DNA from: a virus
IMG/VR virus record: IMGVR_UViG_3300024999_000215
Location: 1 to 40,211 of that record
DNA length: 40,211 bases
Reading direction: 5' to 3' (one strand)
The first letter of the stretch is position 1, and each line of letters starts with the position of its first letter. The notes under the pieces were generated by a model that worked only from the letters and a program-made list of their open reading frames with translations, made no database searches and was not told where the DNA came from. The translations under genes and the position numbers were made by a program. Shown piece by piece: positions 6,814 through 14,816 of this stretch.

Positions 6814-6829
6814 AAGAGGGTGATAGGCT

Positions 6830-7420
6830 ACGAATGAGCTAACAAAGATAGCAATTAATAATGGTACTGATACAGTAGATAGCCGTATTATTGCTGAAAA
6901 TTTTGAAAAGGTCCATAGGGATGTAGTACGCGCCATTGAAAATTTAATACCCAAAATAGATATGCGCAATTTTGCGCATATCTCAAAAGACTACTTTATC
7001 CTAAAAGAATACACAGATGCTCAAGGTAGAACACAAAGATTTTATGACATAACGTTTAAGGGTTTTATACTACTTGTAGGAGGATTTACTGGTAAAAAAG
7101 CACTGGATTGCAAACTAGACTACATCGATACTTTTATATGGTTGATACAGGAGTACCACAAAAAACCTGTAGTTCCAGAAATACCGCTCGTTAATCTGAC
7201 TACTACAAATGGAATGCCTATAGAAGTATTTGACTACTTAGTGCCTAAAGGCATGACATTTCGTGAGGGGTTCTTTTGGCTTAGCACAGATATGTACGAT
7301 ATGATACTAAAATTTAGAGACAAGGTGGCAACAAGAATAGAACGAAAACGCTTAAAGCAACAGACGAGGCTTGAAGCCAAGCAAAAGAAATTAGAAGCGG
7401 GTACAGAAGTCGAGGACTAA
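6830..7420 (+). CDS. Rha-family phage regulatory protein without a standard start codon
   Basis: The frame gives about 196 residues. NELTKIAINNG, then the family signature VDSRIIAENFEKVHRDVVRAI (split near residues 14-34), identify the Rha N-terminal DNA-binding region. FKGFILLVGGFTGKKAL near 76-92 is the second conserved block. The C-terminal quarter is Lys/Arg/Glu-rich and helical. No ATG, GTG or TTG precedes the conserved start: the codon in the usual Met position is ACG at 6830, behind AGAGGGTGA. The first ATG in frame (6962) would remove half the Rha domain. Either ACG is used at low efficiency or the gene is damaged. Rha proteins alter phage development in host-dependent ways (family knowledge). 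Confidence 0.72.
   Translation, partial: TNELTKIAINNGTDTVDSRIIAENFEKVHRDVVRAIENLIPKIDMRNFAHISKDYFILKEYTDAQGRTQRFYDITFKGFILLVGGFTGKKALDCKLDYIDTFIWLIQEYHKKPVVPEIPLVNLTTTNGMPIEVFDYLVPKGMTFREGFFWLSTDMYDMILKFRDKVATRIERKRLKQQTRLEAKQKKLEAGTEVED
6958..6983. repeat. Perfect 12-bp inverted repeat inside the Rha gene
   Basis: AGATATGCGCAA and its reverse complement are separated by only TT. It sits at codons for DMRNFAHI. In RNA it would form a tight hairpin; in DNA it could be a protein site. Confidence 0.7.
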
Positions 7421-7457
7421 GGTTAAATAGGTCAGAGCATAGAGGAGGAATACACCG

Positions 7458-7646
7458 ATGTATGATGCAGGGACAACTGTATCGATCATCATTGCACTTA
7501 CATTAGGACTTATGGTCGTCAGTCTAGTATTCGTGGTAGAGATCCTTAAGCTACGGAAGGTAGTCAAGTACTTAAGAGCTCGGTATATTAAGATCAAAAG
7601 CTTAGGCAGGAAGCCTAAGTATTATAATTGGCAGCAAGGGAAGTGA
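7458..7646 (+). CDS. Small membrane protein with basic tail
   Basis: 62 residues; AGAGGAGG is 10 bases before the ATG. Residues 7-30 form one hydrophobic span (SIIIALTLGLMVVSLVFVV), followed by a Lys/Arg-rich cytoplasmic-type tail. Paired with a second small membrane protein and placed directly ahead of the large terminase. Holin-like or superinfection roles are possible but not shown. Confidence 0.65.
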   Translation: MYDAGTTVSIIIALTLGLMVVSLVFVVEILKLRKVVKYLRARYIKIKSLGRKPKYYNWQQGK

Positions 7647-7650
7647 CATT

Positions 7651-7857
7651 ATGTTCAAGGTATCTGACACTTTACTACATGCGATCATTATCCTATCCTT
7701 AGCTGGACTCGCTGGTCTGCTCGTTGTGGGTGTATGCTATGCATGGGATTGGGCCTTTACTAAGCTACTAGAAGTACTTGGGCTTAAGAAAGAGTTCATC
7801 CAGTTTTTAATTGACAAGCATAGAAACAGAGCACCTAAGAAACGGAAGATGGAGTGA
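7651..7857 (+). CDS. Small membrane protein
   Basis: 68 residues. A strong hydrophobic span at about residues 9-31 (HAIIILSLAGLAGLLVVGVC) is followed by an amphipathic segment and a basic end (RNRAPKKRK). Starts four bases after the preceding gene; its stop overlaps a GTG that could begin the terminase gene. Unknown function. Confidence 0.65.
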   Translation: MFKVSDTLLHAIIILSLAGLAGLLVVGVCYAWDWAFTKLLEVLGLKKEFIQFLIDKHRNRAPKKRKME

Positions 7858-7862
7858 GCACT

Positions 7863-9683
7863 ATGGAGGGTTTTTCAAGACAGGAGATATTTGATTACCA
7901 AGTGCGCACCAGGCCCTCTATATGGGCTCAGTTTCACACTAAGCTAAGGGGAAAGCCTTATCGCTTCGAACAGCTTAATCCTGATGGCTCCTTGGACCTA
8001 CGGAAGCCCTTTCAGATATCACCTCAAGAGCAGAATATAGGGCTCCGTGGGCAGAGGCAGTTCCTTCAGCAGATGCTGGATGATCAGCACCCTTATAAAT
8101 CAGAGCAAAAGTCTCGGCAGTGTGGGGCCAGTGAGAATGAGGTTAGAGAAGTCCTATGGTTTGCAGATACACACCCCTATTCGTCTATTGTCTACGTCTT
8201 CCCAACGTTTGATCAGGTGGCAGACTTCTCAAAGACTCGTATTGAAGAGGTTATGAGAGAATCCCCCCATGTGAAGAGTCGTATGGGCTATGACCCAAAG
8301 ACAGGGAAAAAGAAGCAGGGTGAAGATCCTGTGGATAATGTACGCCTACGGAAGATGGGAGACAATAGCTGGCTCTACTTCCGTAGTGGTAGTACACCTA
8401 AGGCCGGAGAAGGTATACCCTGCGACGTTGTAGTGTTCGATGAGATTGACCGGATGGCACCCAACGTAATGATAGCATTCAACGAAACGCTATCATCCAG
8501 CGCCTATGGTTGGAGAAGGGATGTATCAACACCTAGTCTCCCAGGCGTCGGTGTGAATGCAAGCTTTAAAGATTCAGACCAGCAGCACTGGTTTATGAAG
8601 TGCCCGCACTGTGGCCACTGGACTACGATGATTCATGACTTTCCGAAGGGCATAGAGCAGCTTACTGTAGACCGTCATGATAGACCCAATCATAACCTGC
8701 ACCTAGTTTATGACTGGGTACAAGGGTCAGATAGATACATCTACATTTGTTTGAAGTGTAAGAGGCCTATCAGTGATGAGATGCGGATCAATGGTACATG
8801 GCAACCGCTCTACCCACATAGGGACCGAATCAGGGGTTATCAGATTAGCCAGCTCATGTGCCCATGGATTAGCGCTAGCCAACTCATGCAGAAGAAAGCT
8901 GACTACAAGCTAGAGCAGCTGTTCATGAACTATGTTATTGGCCTAACCTACCTCGGGGATAATATCATGGTATCAAAGGGAGATATCCTTAGATGCTGTG
9001 ACACGTCCCTCACAAATCCCTATGACCTTAGAAGGGATCGTGTGTGCTTAGGTGTAGACTGGGGGAACACATCATGGGGAATTGCTGGTATGCCCCATCC
9101 AGATAACCCGAGCAAGGTCATAATCCTAGACATATGGGACGTTAAAGACGAAGAAGCTGTGACTACAGATGGCCGGAAGAACAACCCACACATAACCAGA
9201 ACTGCTGATAAGATGCGACAGTGGGACGCACGGCGTGGAGTCTTTGACGCTGGCTATGGGAAGGACCGTAACTGGGAGCTCATGCAGGTATTCCCGGGTA
9301 AAGTCTTCAGCTGCTTTTACCCTAATTTATCAACGACCTCAACTAAGAATGTTGATGACCAATGGAGTGAAGACGATGCTAAGGTTAATGTAGACCGTAC
9401 ATTAGCTCTTAAGCTTATGGCCCGGGCCTTCCGTGAGGGACTCTTTGTAATACCTGCATGGGTTGTGCTAAATCCCCTCTTTGAAACCTTCTTTATCAAG
9501 CACTTGACAAACATTGTCTTGATACGCGATATCGAAGAGGATGAGAAGACTAAGAAAGAGATTATCACTGAGCGAGTTGGCTGTATGCCTGGTGGGGACC
9601 ATTTCGCCCATGCAGCGAATTACCTATCTATTGCTCTACGGAAGATTACAAAAAGCGGTGGTGGGGGAGACTTCTGGGTATAA
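7863..9683 (+). CDS. terL: Terminase large subunit (GpA-like ATPase/nuclease)
   Basis: About 606 residues from the ATG at 7863 (GGAG eight bases upstream); an in-frame GTG at 7854 is also possible. ATPase half: a degenerate Walker A (KSRQCGASE near 80-88) and Walker B CDVVVFDEIDRM near 186-197. A zinc ribbon follows (CPHCG near 246, CLKCK near 297), as in lambda GpA-type terminases. Nuclease half: GVDWGNTSWG near 397, FDAGYGKDRN near 461 and GGDHFAHAANY near 578 supply the acidic residues of the RNase H-like fold. It drives ATP-dependent packaging and cuts the concatemer, together with the product at 4940. Confidence 0.92.
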   Translation: MEGFSRQEIFDYQVRTRPSIWAQFHTKLRGKPYRFEQLNPDGSLDLRKPFQISPQEQNIGLRGQRQFLQQMLDDQHPYKSEQKSRQCGASENEVREVLWFADTHPYSSIVYVFPTFDQVADFSKTRIEEVMRESPHVKSRMGYDPKTGKKKQGEDPVDNVRLRKMGDNSWLYFRSGSTPKAGEGIPCDVVVFDEIDRMAPNVMIAFNETLSSSAYGWRRDVSTPSLPGVGVNASFKDSDQQHWFMKCPHCGHWTTMIHDFPKGIEQLTVDRHDRPNHNLHLVYDWVQGSDRYIYICLKCKRPISDEMRINGTWQPLYPHRDRIRGYQISQLMCPWISASQLMQKKADYKLEQLFMNYVIGLTYLGDNIMVSKGDILRCCDTSLTNPYDLRRDRVCLGVDWGNTSWGIAGMPHPDNPSKVIILDIWDVKDEEAVTTDGRKNNPHITRTADKMRQWDARRGVFDAGYGKDRNWELMQVFPGKVFSCFYPNLSTTSTKNVDDQWSEDDAKVNVDRTLALKLMARAFREGLFVIPAWVVLNPLFETFFIKHLTNIVLIRDIEEDEKTKKEIITERVGCMPGGDHFAHAANYLSIALRKITKSGGGGDFWV

Positions 9684-9700
9684 AAAGGAGGATGAAACAA

Positions 9701-10312
9701 ATGGATAAGTACATTGGATTTAAGATGATCGAGGCAAAGCCTATGACAGGAGAGGATGCAGCTAAGTTACTAAATAGGTTTATAGATGCGTCAAATGCAG
9801 ATGCAGAAGGTAATGGTTACTTAGTGAAGTACGAAGACGGGTACACTTCATGGTCCCCAAAAGCTCAGTTTGAGAAGGCATACACAAAAGCTGAGGCTCG
9901 TAGAACTATAGGGGCAGGTCTAGAAATACAACCGCTCGATTCGAGTGTTTTTCTAATCAAGTTAAAAGAAGATCCTTTACCTGAAGAGATCGAGGCACTC
10001 AAGAAAGCGTGGAGAACTGCTATGTGCTATGAAGGAGCACCTAAGGTAACAGCACTTCTTGCACCTAATACTATAAACATAAAGTCGCTAGATGGTGCAA
10101 CTTTTGATTTCACAATGGCTCTACAGCTTCTGAAGTTGGGGCATAAGATCACAAGGACCTACTGGATGGATGGGGATAATGCGGTCTATTGGTTAGAGCT
10201 CGTGGATAATGATATCAAAAAAGGCCGGATGTGCGATGGTAATCTAAGCTATTGGGATGATGCAGAGTCGGCAGCCCTGCTAGCCGAAGATTATAAGCTC
10301 ATGAAGAGCTAA
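9701..10312 (+). CDS. Two-domain phage protein with C-terminal DUF2829/Tad2-like domain
   Basis: 203 residues from the ATG at 9701, seven to eight bases after AAAAGGAGG; an ATG at 9692 touches the ribosome site. N-terminal domain, residues 1-65: YIGFKMIEAKPMTGEDAAK, then GYLVKYEDGYTSWSPKAQFE, a compact module widespread in Firmicute phage proteins. A middle domain spans about 75-130. The C-terminal 75 residues (DFTMALQLLKLGHKITRTYW, a polar core, and LSYWDDAESAALLAEDYKLM) match the DUF2829 pattern. Characterised DUF2829 members (Tad2) sequester the Thoeris signal molecule; that this fusion does so is inference. The gene sits between terminase and an Ig-like protein. Confidence 0.72.
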   Translation: MDKYIGFKMIEAKPMTGEDAAKLLNRFIDASNADAEGNGYLVKYEDGYTSWSPKAQFEKAYTKAEARRTIGAGLEIQPLDSSVFLIKLKEDPLPEEIEALKKAWRTAMCYEGAPKVTALLAPNTINIKSLDGATFDFTMALQLLKLGHKITRTYWMDGDNAVYWLELVDNDIKKGRMCDGNLSYWDDAESAALLAEDYKLMKS

Positions 10313-10328
10313 GAGGAGGAAGGGGAAT

Positions 10329-10601
10329 ATGGTAGACGTTGGATGGACTGTGCATGTCGGATGGGTTATACCCATACTACTAGCGGGGGTAATTATCGGT
10401 TGTCTAATCCTTGGATTCTTTGCAGGGGCAAAGGAGCCCAAGTGTGACAGGTGCATACTCGCTCTTAAGGACCGATGCGAAAAACAAAAGCCTAGCAAAC
10501 TCTGGCTAGAACCACCACCAAAGCATAACTGGGAGCTAACCCATATCGATAAGCCTACAAGAAGCCCATACCGTAGAAATGAGCGTCGTAGTAAAGTCTA
10601 A
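10329..10601 (+). CDS. Small membrane protein with Cys-containing tail
   Basis: 90 residues; AGAGGAGGA precedes the ATG. Residues 8-32 are a hydrophobic span (WVIPILLAGVIIGCLILGFF). The remainder is polar and basic, with CDRC near 39 and a third Cys near 50. The topology suggests an N-out, C-in single-span protein. Followed by a hairpin that may end the unit begun upstream. Function unknown. Confidence 0.65.
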   Translation: MVDVGWTVHVGWVIPILLAGVIIGCLILGFFAGAKEPKCDRCILALKDRCEKQKPSKLWLEPPPKHNWELTHIDKPTRSPYRRNERRSKV

Positions 10602-10627
10602 TAGTCTTCCGAAGTAAAAAGACTATT
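10600..10627 (+). terminator. Hairpin, possible weak terminator
   Basis: AATAGTCTT and AAGACTATT form a 9-bp stem around a 10-base loop. The downstream side is only moderately U-rich. The left arm contains an intergenic copy of CTTCCGAAG. Confidence 0.4.
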
Positions 10628-10685
10628 GATTTATCGTAAATAATGGTATTATTAGCTTAATACGTAAAGGGACGGAGGAATTTAT

Positions 10686-11420
10686 ATGACTCAAATCGGA
10701 GATACACGAGAATACACCAGCATTGATGAAAGTGCAAGTAAGCTGCTTGCTAAGTGTCCACAGTGTCAGGTAAAAGTCGTACCGAAGGGTATTAATTCAA
10801 CAAGGCCCGGAGCTGCAGGTGAGAAGCACTGCCCTAATTGTGGCCAGATCTTCGGAAGAGGAACTTTCCCTACGAAGGTGCTAACGGTCAATGTCACTGG
10901 AACTAGTGGTGCAGTAGCCATTGCCGTGGATAAGGCTAGGCTGCAGATGTTAGCTGAAGTTCTTCCGGCTATTGCTACGGATAAGTCAGTAGCATGGAGC
11001 GTTGCAGCTGGCACAGGAACAGCGGTAATTGGTGCTGATGGCTTATTACAGGCACTGACAGATGGAACGGTCACAGTGAAGGCAACGGCTAATGATGTGA
11101 CTAAGACCGCGGGTACTAAGGTAATCACCTTAAGTAATCAGAGTGTATGGGTACAGAGTCTAACAGTGACTGGAGCAGGGGATGCCACGACTATTGAAGT
11201 TGATGGAGGCACCCTAGAGATGCAGATTGATGCGCTGCCTGTTGGGGCAACAGATCGAACGGTTGTCCTTAGCGTTATACCAGGTACAGGGACCGCAGAG
11301 ATTAGCGCAGAAGGCATATTAACGGCGCTGACCAATGGTACAGTGACAGTTAAAGCCCTAGCTCATGATGGATCAGGAGTTATAGGCACTGCTGTAATTA
11401 CGATAAGTAATCAAGTATAA
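10686..11420 (+). CDS. Zinc-ribbon protein with two bacterial Ig-like (BIG2) domains
   Basis: 244 residues; ACGGAGGA precedes the ATG. Residues 20-58 hold a zinc ribbon (CPQC and CPNCG). Two homologous beta domains follow, about 60-152 and 156-244; each ends in the BIG2 signature (GADGLLQALTDGTVTVKATA and AEGILTALTNGTVTVKALA), then a VITLSNQ/VITISNQ strand. The gene stands between two hairpins, and a possible promoter lies upstream (TTGATT with a 15-base spacer to TATTAT, weak). BIG2 domains in phages usually decorate capsids or tails and bind surface sugars; a head-decoration protein is a reasonable guess given the neighbouring portal gene. Confidence 0.75.
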   Translation: MTQIGDTREYTSIDESASKLLAKCPQCQVKVVPKGINSTRPGAAGEKHCPNCGQIFGRGTFPTKVLTVNVTGTSGAVAIAVDKARLQMLAEVLPAIATDKSVAWSVAAGTGTAVIGADGLLQALTDGTVTVKATANDVTKTAGTKVITLSNQSVWVQSLTVTGAGDATTIEVDGGTLEMQIDALPVGATDRTVVLSVIPGTGTAEISAEGILTALTNGTVTVKALAHDGSGVIGTAVITISNQV

Positions 11421-11446
11421 GCTAACCACGACCCAGGGGGAATTAA

Positions 11447-11490
11447 AGAAAGAGCGGAGGAAGGGGACAACCTTCGTCTGCTCTTTTTGT
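11447..11490 (+). terminator. Rho-independent terminator
   Basis: A stem of about 16 pairs (AAAGAGCGGAGGAAGG against CCTTCGTCTGCTCTTT, one wobble and one mismatch) with a small loop and TTTTTGTTTT. It separates the Ig-like gene from the portal operon. Confidence 0.85.
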
Positions 11491-11512
11491 TTTAGATAAA
11501 GGAGGCATGACT

Positions 11513-11677
11513 ATGGGTGGGAAAACACTCAGAATACAGTGGGAGTATGAAGACAGGATAGCCGAAAGGGTTAACATCACTACAGGAATGTACAGTGCAA
11601 GCGTAGTAGATATTGTACGTCTGTACCCCTACGTCGAGATTGATGGTAAAAGATACTACATAGAGGAAGGGCACTAA
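11513..11677 (+). CDS. Small beta-rich hypothetical protein
   Basis: 54 residues. AAAGGAGG is seven bases before the second of two close ATGs, so 11513 is preferred to 11507. The sequence LRIQWEYEDRIAERV, followed by VRLYPYVEIDGKRYYIEEGH, suggests a small beta sheet. It ends 12 bases ahead of the portal start and shares its ribosome-site style; probably the first gene of the portal operon. Not recognised. Confidence 0.65.
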   Translation: MGGKTLRIQWEYEDRIAERVNITTGMYSASVVDIVRLYPYVEIDGKRYYIEEGH

Positions 11678-11689
11678 GGAGGTATGACG

Positions 11690-13495
11690 ATGGATAATAT
11701 ACTAGACATTTGTGCAACAGCTCCTAAGGCTGAAGAGCTTCTGAAGGCCTTCGCTAGTGGAGAGAGGATAAAGATGGGAAACCCTAAGTCTGCAATTATT
11801 GACCCCTATATGACAACAGGATCTAATGGGTTAAGGCAAAAGCCTACGGCTGTACCCTATTCTACCCTTAGGAGAATGGCTAAGATTCCGGCGGTTGCTG
11901 CAATCATTAACACGCGCCTTAATCAAGTAGCTCGTTTCTCTCGAAGGCCACGGTTCGAAGGGGATATGGGCTTTAAAATCGTACTGAAGGATCGAGAAGC
12001 TAAGATGAACGAGGCTCAGAAGAAGCGAGCCTTCGAGCTTGAAGAGTTCTTTATGACTACAGGTGCAGTACCCAATGCTAAGCGTAAGGATAACTTTGAT
12101 AAGTTCATGCGTAAGATTGTACGGGATACCTTGACGCTTGACGTTGTAACCTTTGAGAATGTAGGTAACCGCAAAGGAACCATAGCAGAGGTATGGGCTA
12201 TAGACGGTGCAACGATTGAGCTTGTAGCGAGTAATTTAGTAGGTGAAGAGCGGGAGATGCCTGTCTATGAACCAATGACTCGGGCCGGACAGTCAATTGC
12301 TAAGGATATATCCTATGTGCAGAGGGTTAATGGCCAGATCATTGCAGAGTTTACAGAAGACGAGTTGTGCTTTGCTATTCGTAATCCTCAGACAGATATC
12401 AACATGGTGGACTTCGGAATGTCAGAGCTTGAAACACTCATTGAGATTATCACAGGGATCATGAATAGCGTCCGGTATAATACAAGCTACTTTAGTGAAT
12501 CACATCTACCTCAGGGCATACTAGAGATTGTAGGCAGCTATGAAGACTCACACCTGGAGGGCTTTAAGAAGCACTGGAAGGCAATGACCAGTGGAGCATC
12601 CGGTAAGTGGGCTGTACCTGTGATGGCCTTGAAAGAGGGTCAAGGTTTTAAGTTCACAAACTTTAAAAACAATAATCGGGATATGGAGTTCAACGAATTC
12701 TTAGAATTCCTGTTCAATATCGCCTGTGCAGTGTATCAGATCGATCCCAATGAGGTGGGATTTAAGTCTTGGACCAGCGGTGGTAGTGGGACTATGAAGA
12801 GTGACAATACAGAAGTCAAGATAGACCAGTCAAAGGATAAAGGATTCGTCCCGCTCATGCAGTTCTTAGCCAATACCTTCAATTCAGAAATCGTGGACCG
12901 GATTGATGATCAGTACGCCTTCACTTGGATTGGTATTGATGAACAGGATGAGGAACAGAAGTGGGCTCGGTATAAGGAGCAGATCGATTCAGGTGTTGTC
13001 GTCGTCGCAGAGATCCGGAAAAAAGAAGACATGGATGAACTACTTGACGAAGAGGGTAAGCCAGCGCAGTGGACAACAGCCCCTGGTAACCCTACGCTGA
13101 TTCAAGTGTTTATGGCTGAAGTCAATGCTAAAATGGCAGAGGATCAGCAAGCACAGCAACAGCAACAAGGAGCTATTGATGGGGCTCAAGAGAAAATGAC
13201 CGCTGATGATGCCCACGGTAAGGCTTTAGAAGTCATGGATAAGCAGCACCAACAAGGCCTAGAGGCTAAGAAGCTGGATCAAGAACACCAGCTGGCGATG
13301 GCTGATAAGGCGCATAAGCAAGGCCTTGAAGGTAAACAACTTGACCAAAAGCATCAAACGAACATTGAGCAGATGAAAGCAAAGGCCCAGGCACAAGCTA
13401 AGAAGCCACCGCTCAAAAAGAGCTTAGATACTTCGGAAATGCTAAGTCCTGAAGAAGAGGAACTGCAGGTATCCATTGAATGGGGAGACTACTAA
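11690..13495 (+). CDS. Portal protein
   Basis: About 601 residues; the second ATG (11690) is chosen because AAGGAGG lies seven bases upstream of it and only one base from the first. The core (residues about 60-470) follows phage portal proteins: RMAKIPAVAAIINTRLNQVA near 64, a helical and beta mid-section, VYQIDPNEVGFKS near 360, a Gly/Ser-rich loop, then SKDKGFVPLMQFLANTFN, the long-helix region. The C-terminal 130 residues are a Gln/Lys-rich coiled coil with an internal repeat (HQQGLEAKKLDQEHQ and HKQGLEGKQLDQKHQ), ending in KKSLDTSEML. It forms the dodecameric DNA channel at the head vertex. Followed by MuF, the usual order. Confidence 0.85.
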   Translation: MDNILDICATAPKAEELLKAFASGERIKMGNPKSAIIDPYMTTGSNGLRQKPTAVPYSTLRRMAKIPAVAAIINTRLNQVARFSRRPRFEGDMGFKIVLKDREAKMNEAQKKRAFELEEFFMTTGAVPNAKRKDNFDKFMRKIVRDTLTLDVVTFENVGNRKGTIAEVWAIDGATIELVASNLVGEEREMPVYEPMTRAGQSIAKDISYVQRVNGQIIAEFTEDELCFAIRNPQTDINMVDFGMSELETLIEIITGIMNSVRYNTSYFSESHLPQGILEIVGSYEDSHLEGFKKHWKAMTSGASGKWAVPVMALKEGQGFKFTNFKNNNRDMEFNEFLEFLFNIACAVYQIDPNEVGFKSWTSGGSGTMKSDNTEVKIDQSKDKGFVPLMQFLANTFNSEIVDRIDDQYAFTWIGIDEQDEEQKWARYKEQIDSGVVVVAEIRKKEDMDELLDEEGKPAQWTTAPGNPTLIQVFMAEVNAKMAEDQQAQQQQQGAIDGAQEKMTADDAHGKALEVMDKQHQQGLEAKKLDQEHQLAMADKAHKQGLEGKQLDQKHQTNIEQMKAKAQAQAKKPPLKKSLDTSEMLSPEEEELQVSIEWGDY

Positions 13496-13519
13496 AAGGA
13501 GTTGAGGAGGTTGAAGCAA

Positions 13520-14770
13520 TTGAATATCGTACTTCCGAAGACCCTAAAAGATCTGTCAAATTTCCATAAACTTCAAATAGTCTCTGAGCTGTCTAAGGCC
13601 TTAAATGTTAAAAGTCCTAAGGCCTCTGGATTAGAGCGTACAGTGTGGACCACGAACGATGAGCAGCTATTAGGTGAAGCTGAAGATGAACTCTATGAAA
13701 TTCTAGTGGGTCCAGCAATGGAAAATATGGCAGAACTAATCGCAGCACTAGAGTTAAGCGATGAGCCAGTACAGCTACAGAAGGCCTTTAGTCCTGAGTT
13801 CTTAGCTTATGAGGATCAACTGTTTAAGGCCCTAGACAATGGAAAACACAAGCTTAGTGACCTTATCAACTTGTCGAAGACTAAGCGCAATGCTTTTGCT
13901 AAGCTACTGCAAGAGGGGACTGAGTGGACTAAAGCTAAGCTTAAGCAGATCGACGATATCATGAAACAGAAGCTACCAGACTACGCAAAATTAGCTGAAC
14001 AGTTTGCTATAAGAGCAGCCTTTATTGCTAAGATCAGAAGTCATGCAGACACTGAGATGCTGAGTACGGTTGGGGCCTTTGTGGACCGCTTTCCTTCGAC
14101 GATCAAAGAGGCAGAGCATGAAGGCCTAGTATTGACTCTCAAAGAGCAAGAGAGGGCTAAGGCTGAGGGTAGGACAGTAAAGATCCTTCCATTGCAACCC
14201 CAAGAGCTTAGAGCAGTAGAACATGCGAACCTACGAGCAGGGGACAAGATTCAAGAAATCAGTAATAAACACCGGGCAGGTGTCCGGCAACTAGTGATTA
14301 GAGCACAGAATGAGCGCTGGGGTGCTCAGAAGCTAGCTCAAGCCCTCTTTGATGCCTTCGGAGATCAGAACAGAGACTGGCGCAGAGTGGCTATTACAGA
14401 GCTTGCCATGGCTAGTTCAGATACTTTTATCGCGGGGTGCGCTGAAGGTACAGAAGTCTGGATACCGCCTGTTGAAGGGTCCTGTGATTACTGCAAAAAG
14501 TTAATCGAAGGAAAGACGTTCATAGTGACCTCAGACCCGGGTGCCGACCCTCTGAAGTACATATGGGTAGGTAAAAGTAATTACGGAAGACTAACAAAAG
14601 AGTGGATCCCCTGTGTTCCCTTACATCCATGTTGCCGGCATCGTTTGCATGCCTTTAGTCGTTTCTACAAGACTAATGCAGAGGGTAAGCCAGTACTGAA
14701 GACCACGGTTGAATTGATCCAAGAAGAGAGAGTTCGCCGAGGGATGGGAATCGATCCGAATCTCAAATAA
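13520..14770 (+). CDS. MuF-type phage head morphogenesis protein
   Basis: About 416 residues from TTG at 13520, with GAGGAGG nine bases upstream; TTG codons at 13502 and 13511 are alternatives. The N-terminal half is helical and includes LQKAFSPEF, a motif of the type shared with other head proteins here. The C-terminal MuF region (about 255-400) has RRVAITELAMASSDTF, then CDYCKKLIEGKTF, WIPCVPLHPCCRHRL and a tail of charged residues; the paired cysteines and His are the family's metal or core motif. MuF proteins sit inside the head at the portal and in Firmicutes often carry toxins; no toxin domain follows here, the giant proteins downstream may fill that role. Confidence 0.85.
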   Translation: MNIVLPKTLKDLSNFHKLQIVSELSKALNVKSPKASGLERTVWTTNDEQLLGEAEDELYEILVGPAMENMAELIAALELSDEPVQLQKAFSPEFLAYEDQLFKALDNGKHKLSDLINLSKTKRNAFAKLLQEGTEWTKAKLKQIDDIMKQKLPDYAKLAEQFAIRAAFIAKIRSHADTEMLSTVGAFVDRFPSTIKEAEHEGLVLTLKEQERAKAEGRTVKILPLQPQELRAVEHANLRAGDKIQEISNKHRAGVRQLVIRAQNERWGAQKLAQALFDAFGDQNRDWRRVAITELAMASSDTFIAGCAEGTEVWIPPVEGSCDYCKKLIEGKTFIVTSDPGADPLKYIWVGKSNYGRLTKEWIPCVPLHPCCRHRLHAFSRFYKTNAEGKPVLKTTVELIQEERVRRGMGIDPNLK

Positions 14771-14816
14771 TACGCTCACGTTTGAAACGTGATTGAAATA
14801 AAGGGGATGACAAACT

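Noticed and set aside
10766-11128. 120-residue minus-strand frame
   Set aside because: Shadow of the Ig-like gene, which has a clear ribosome site and domain repeats.
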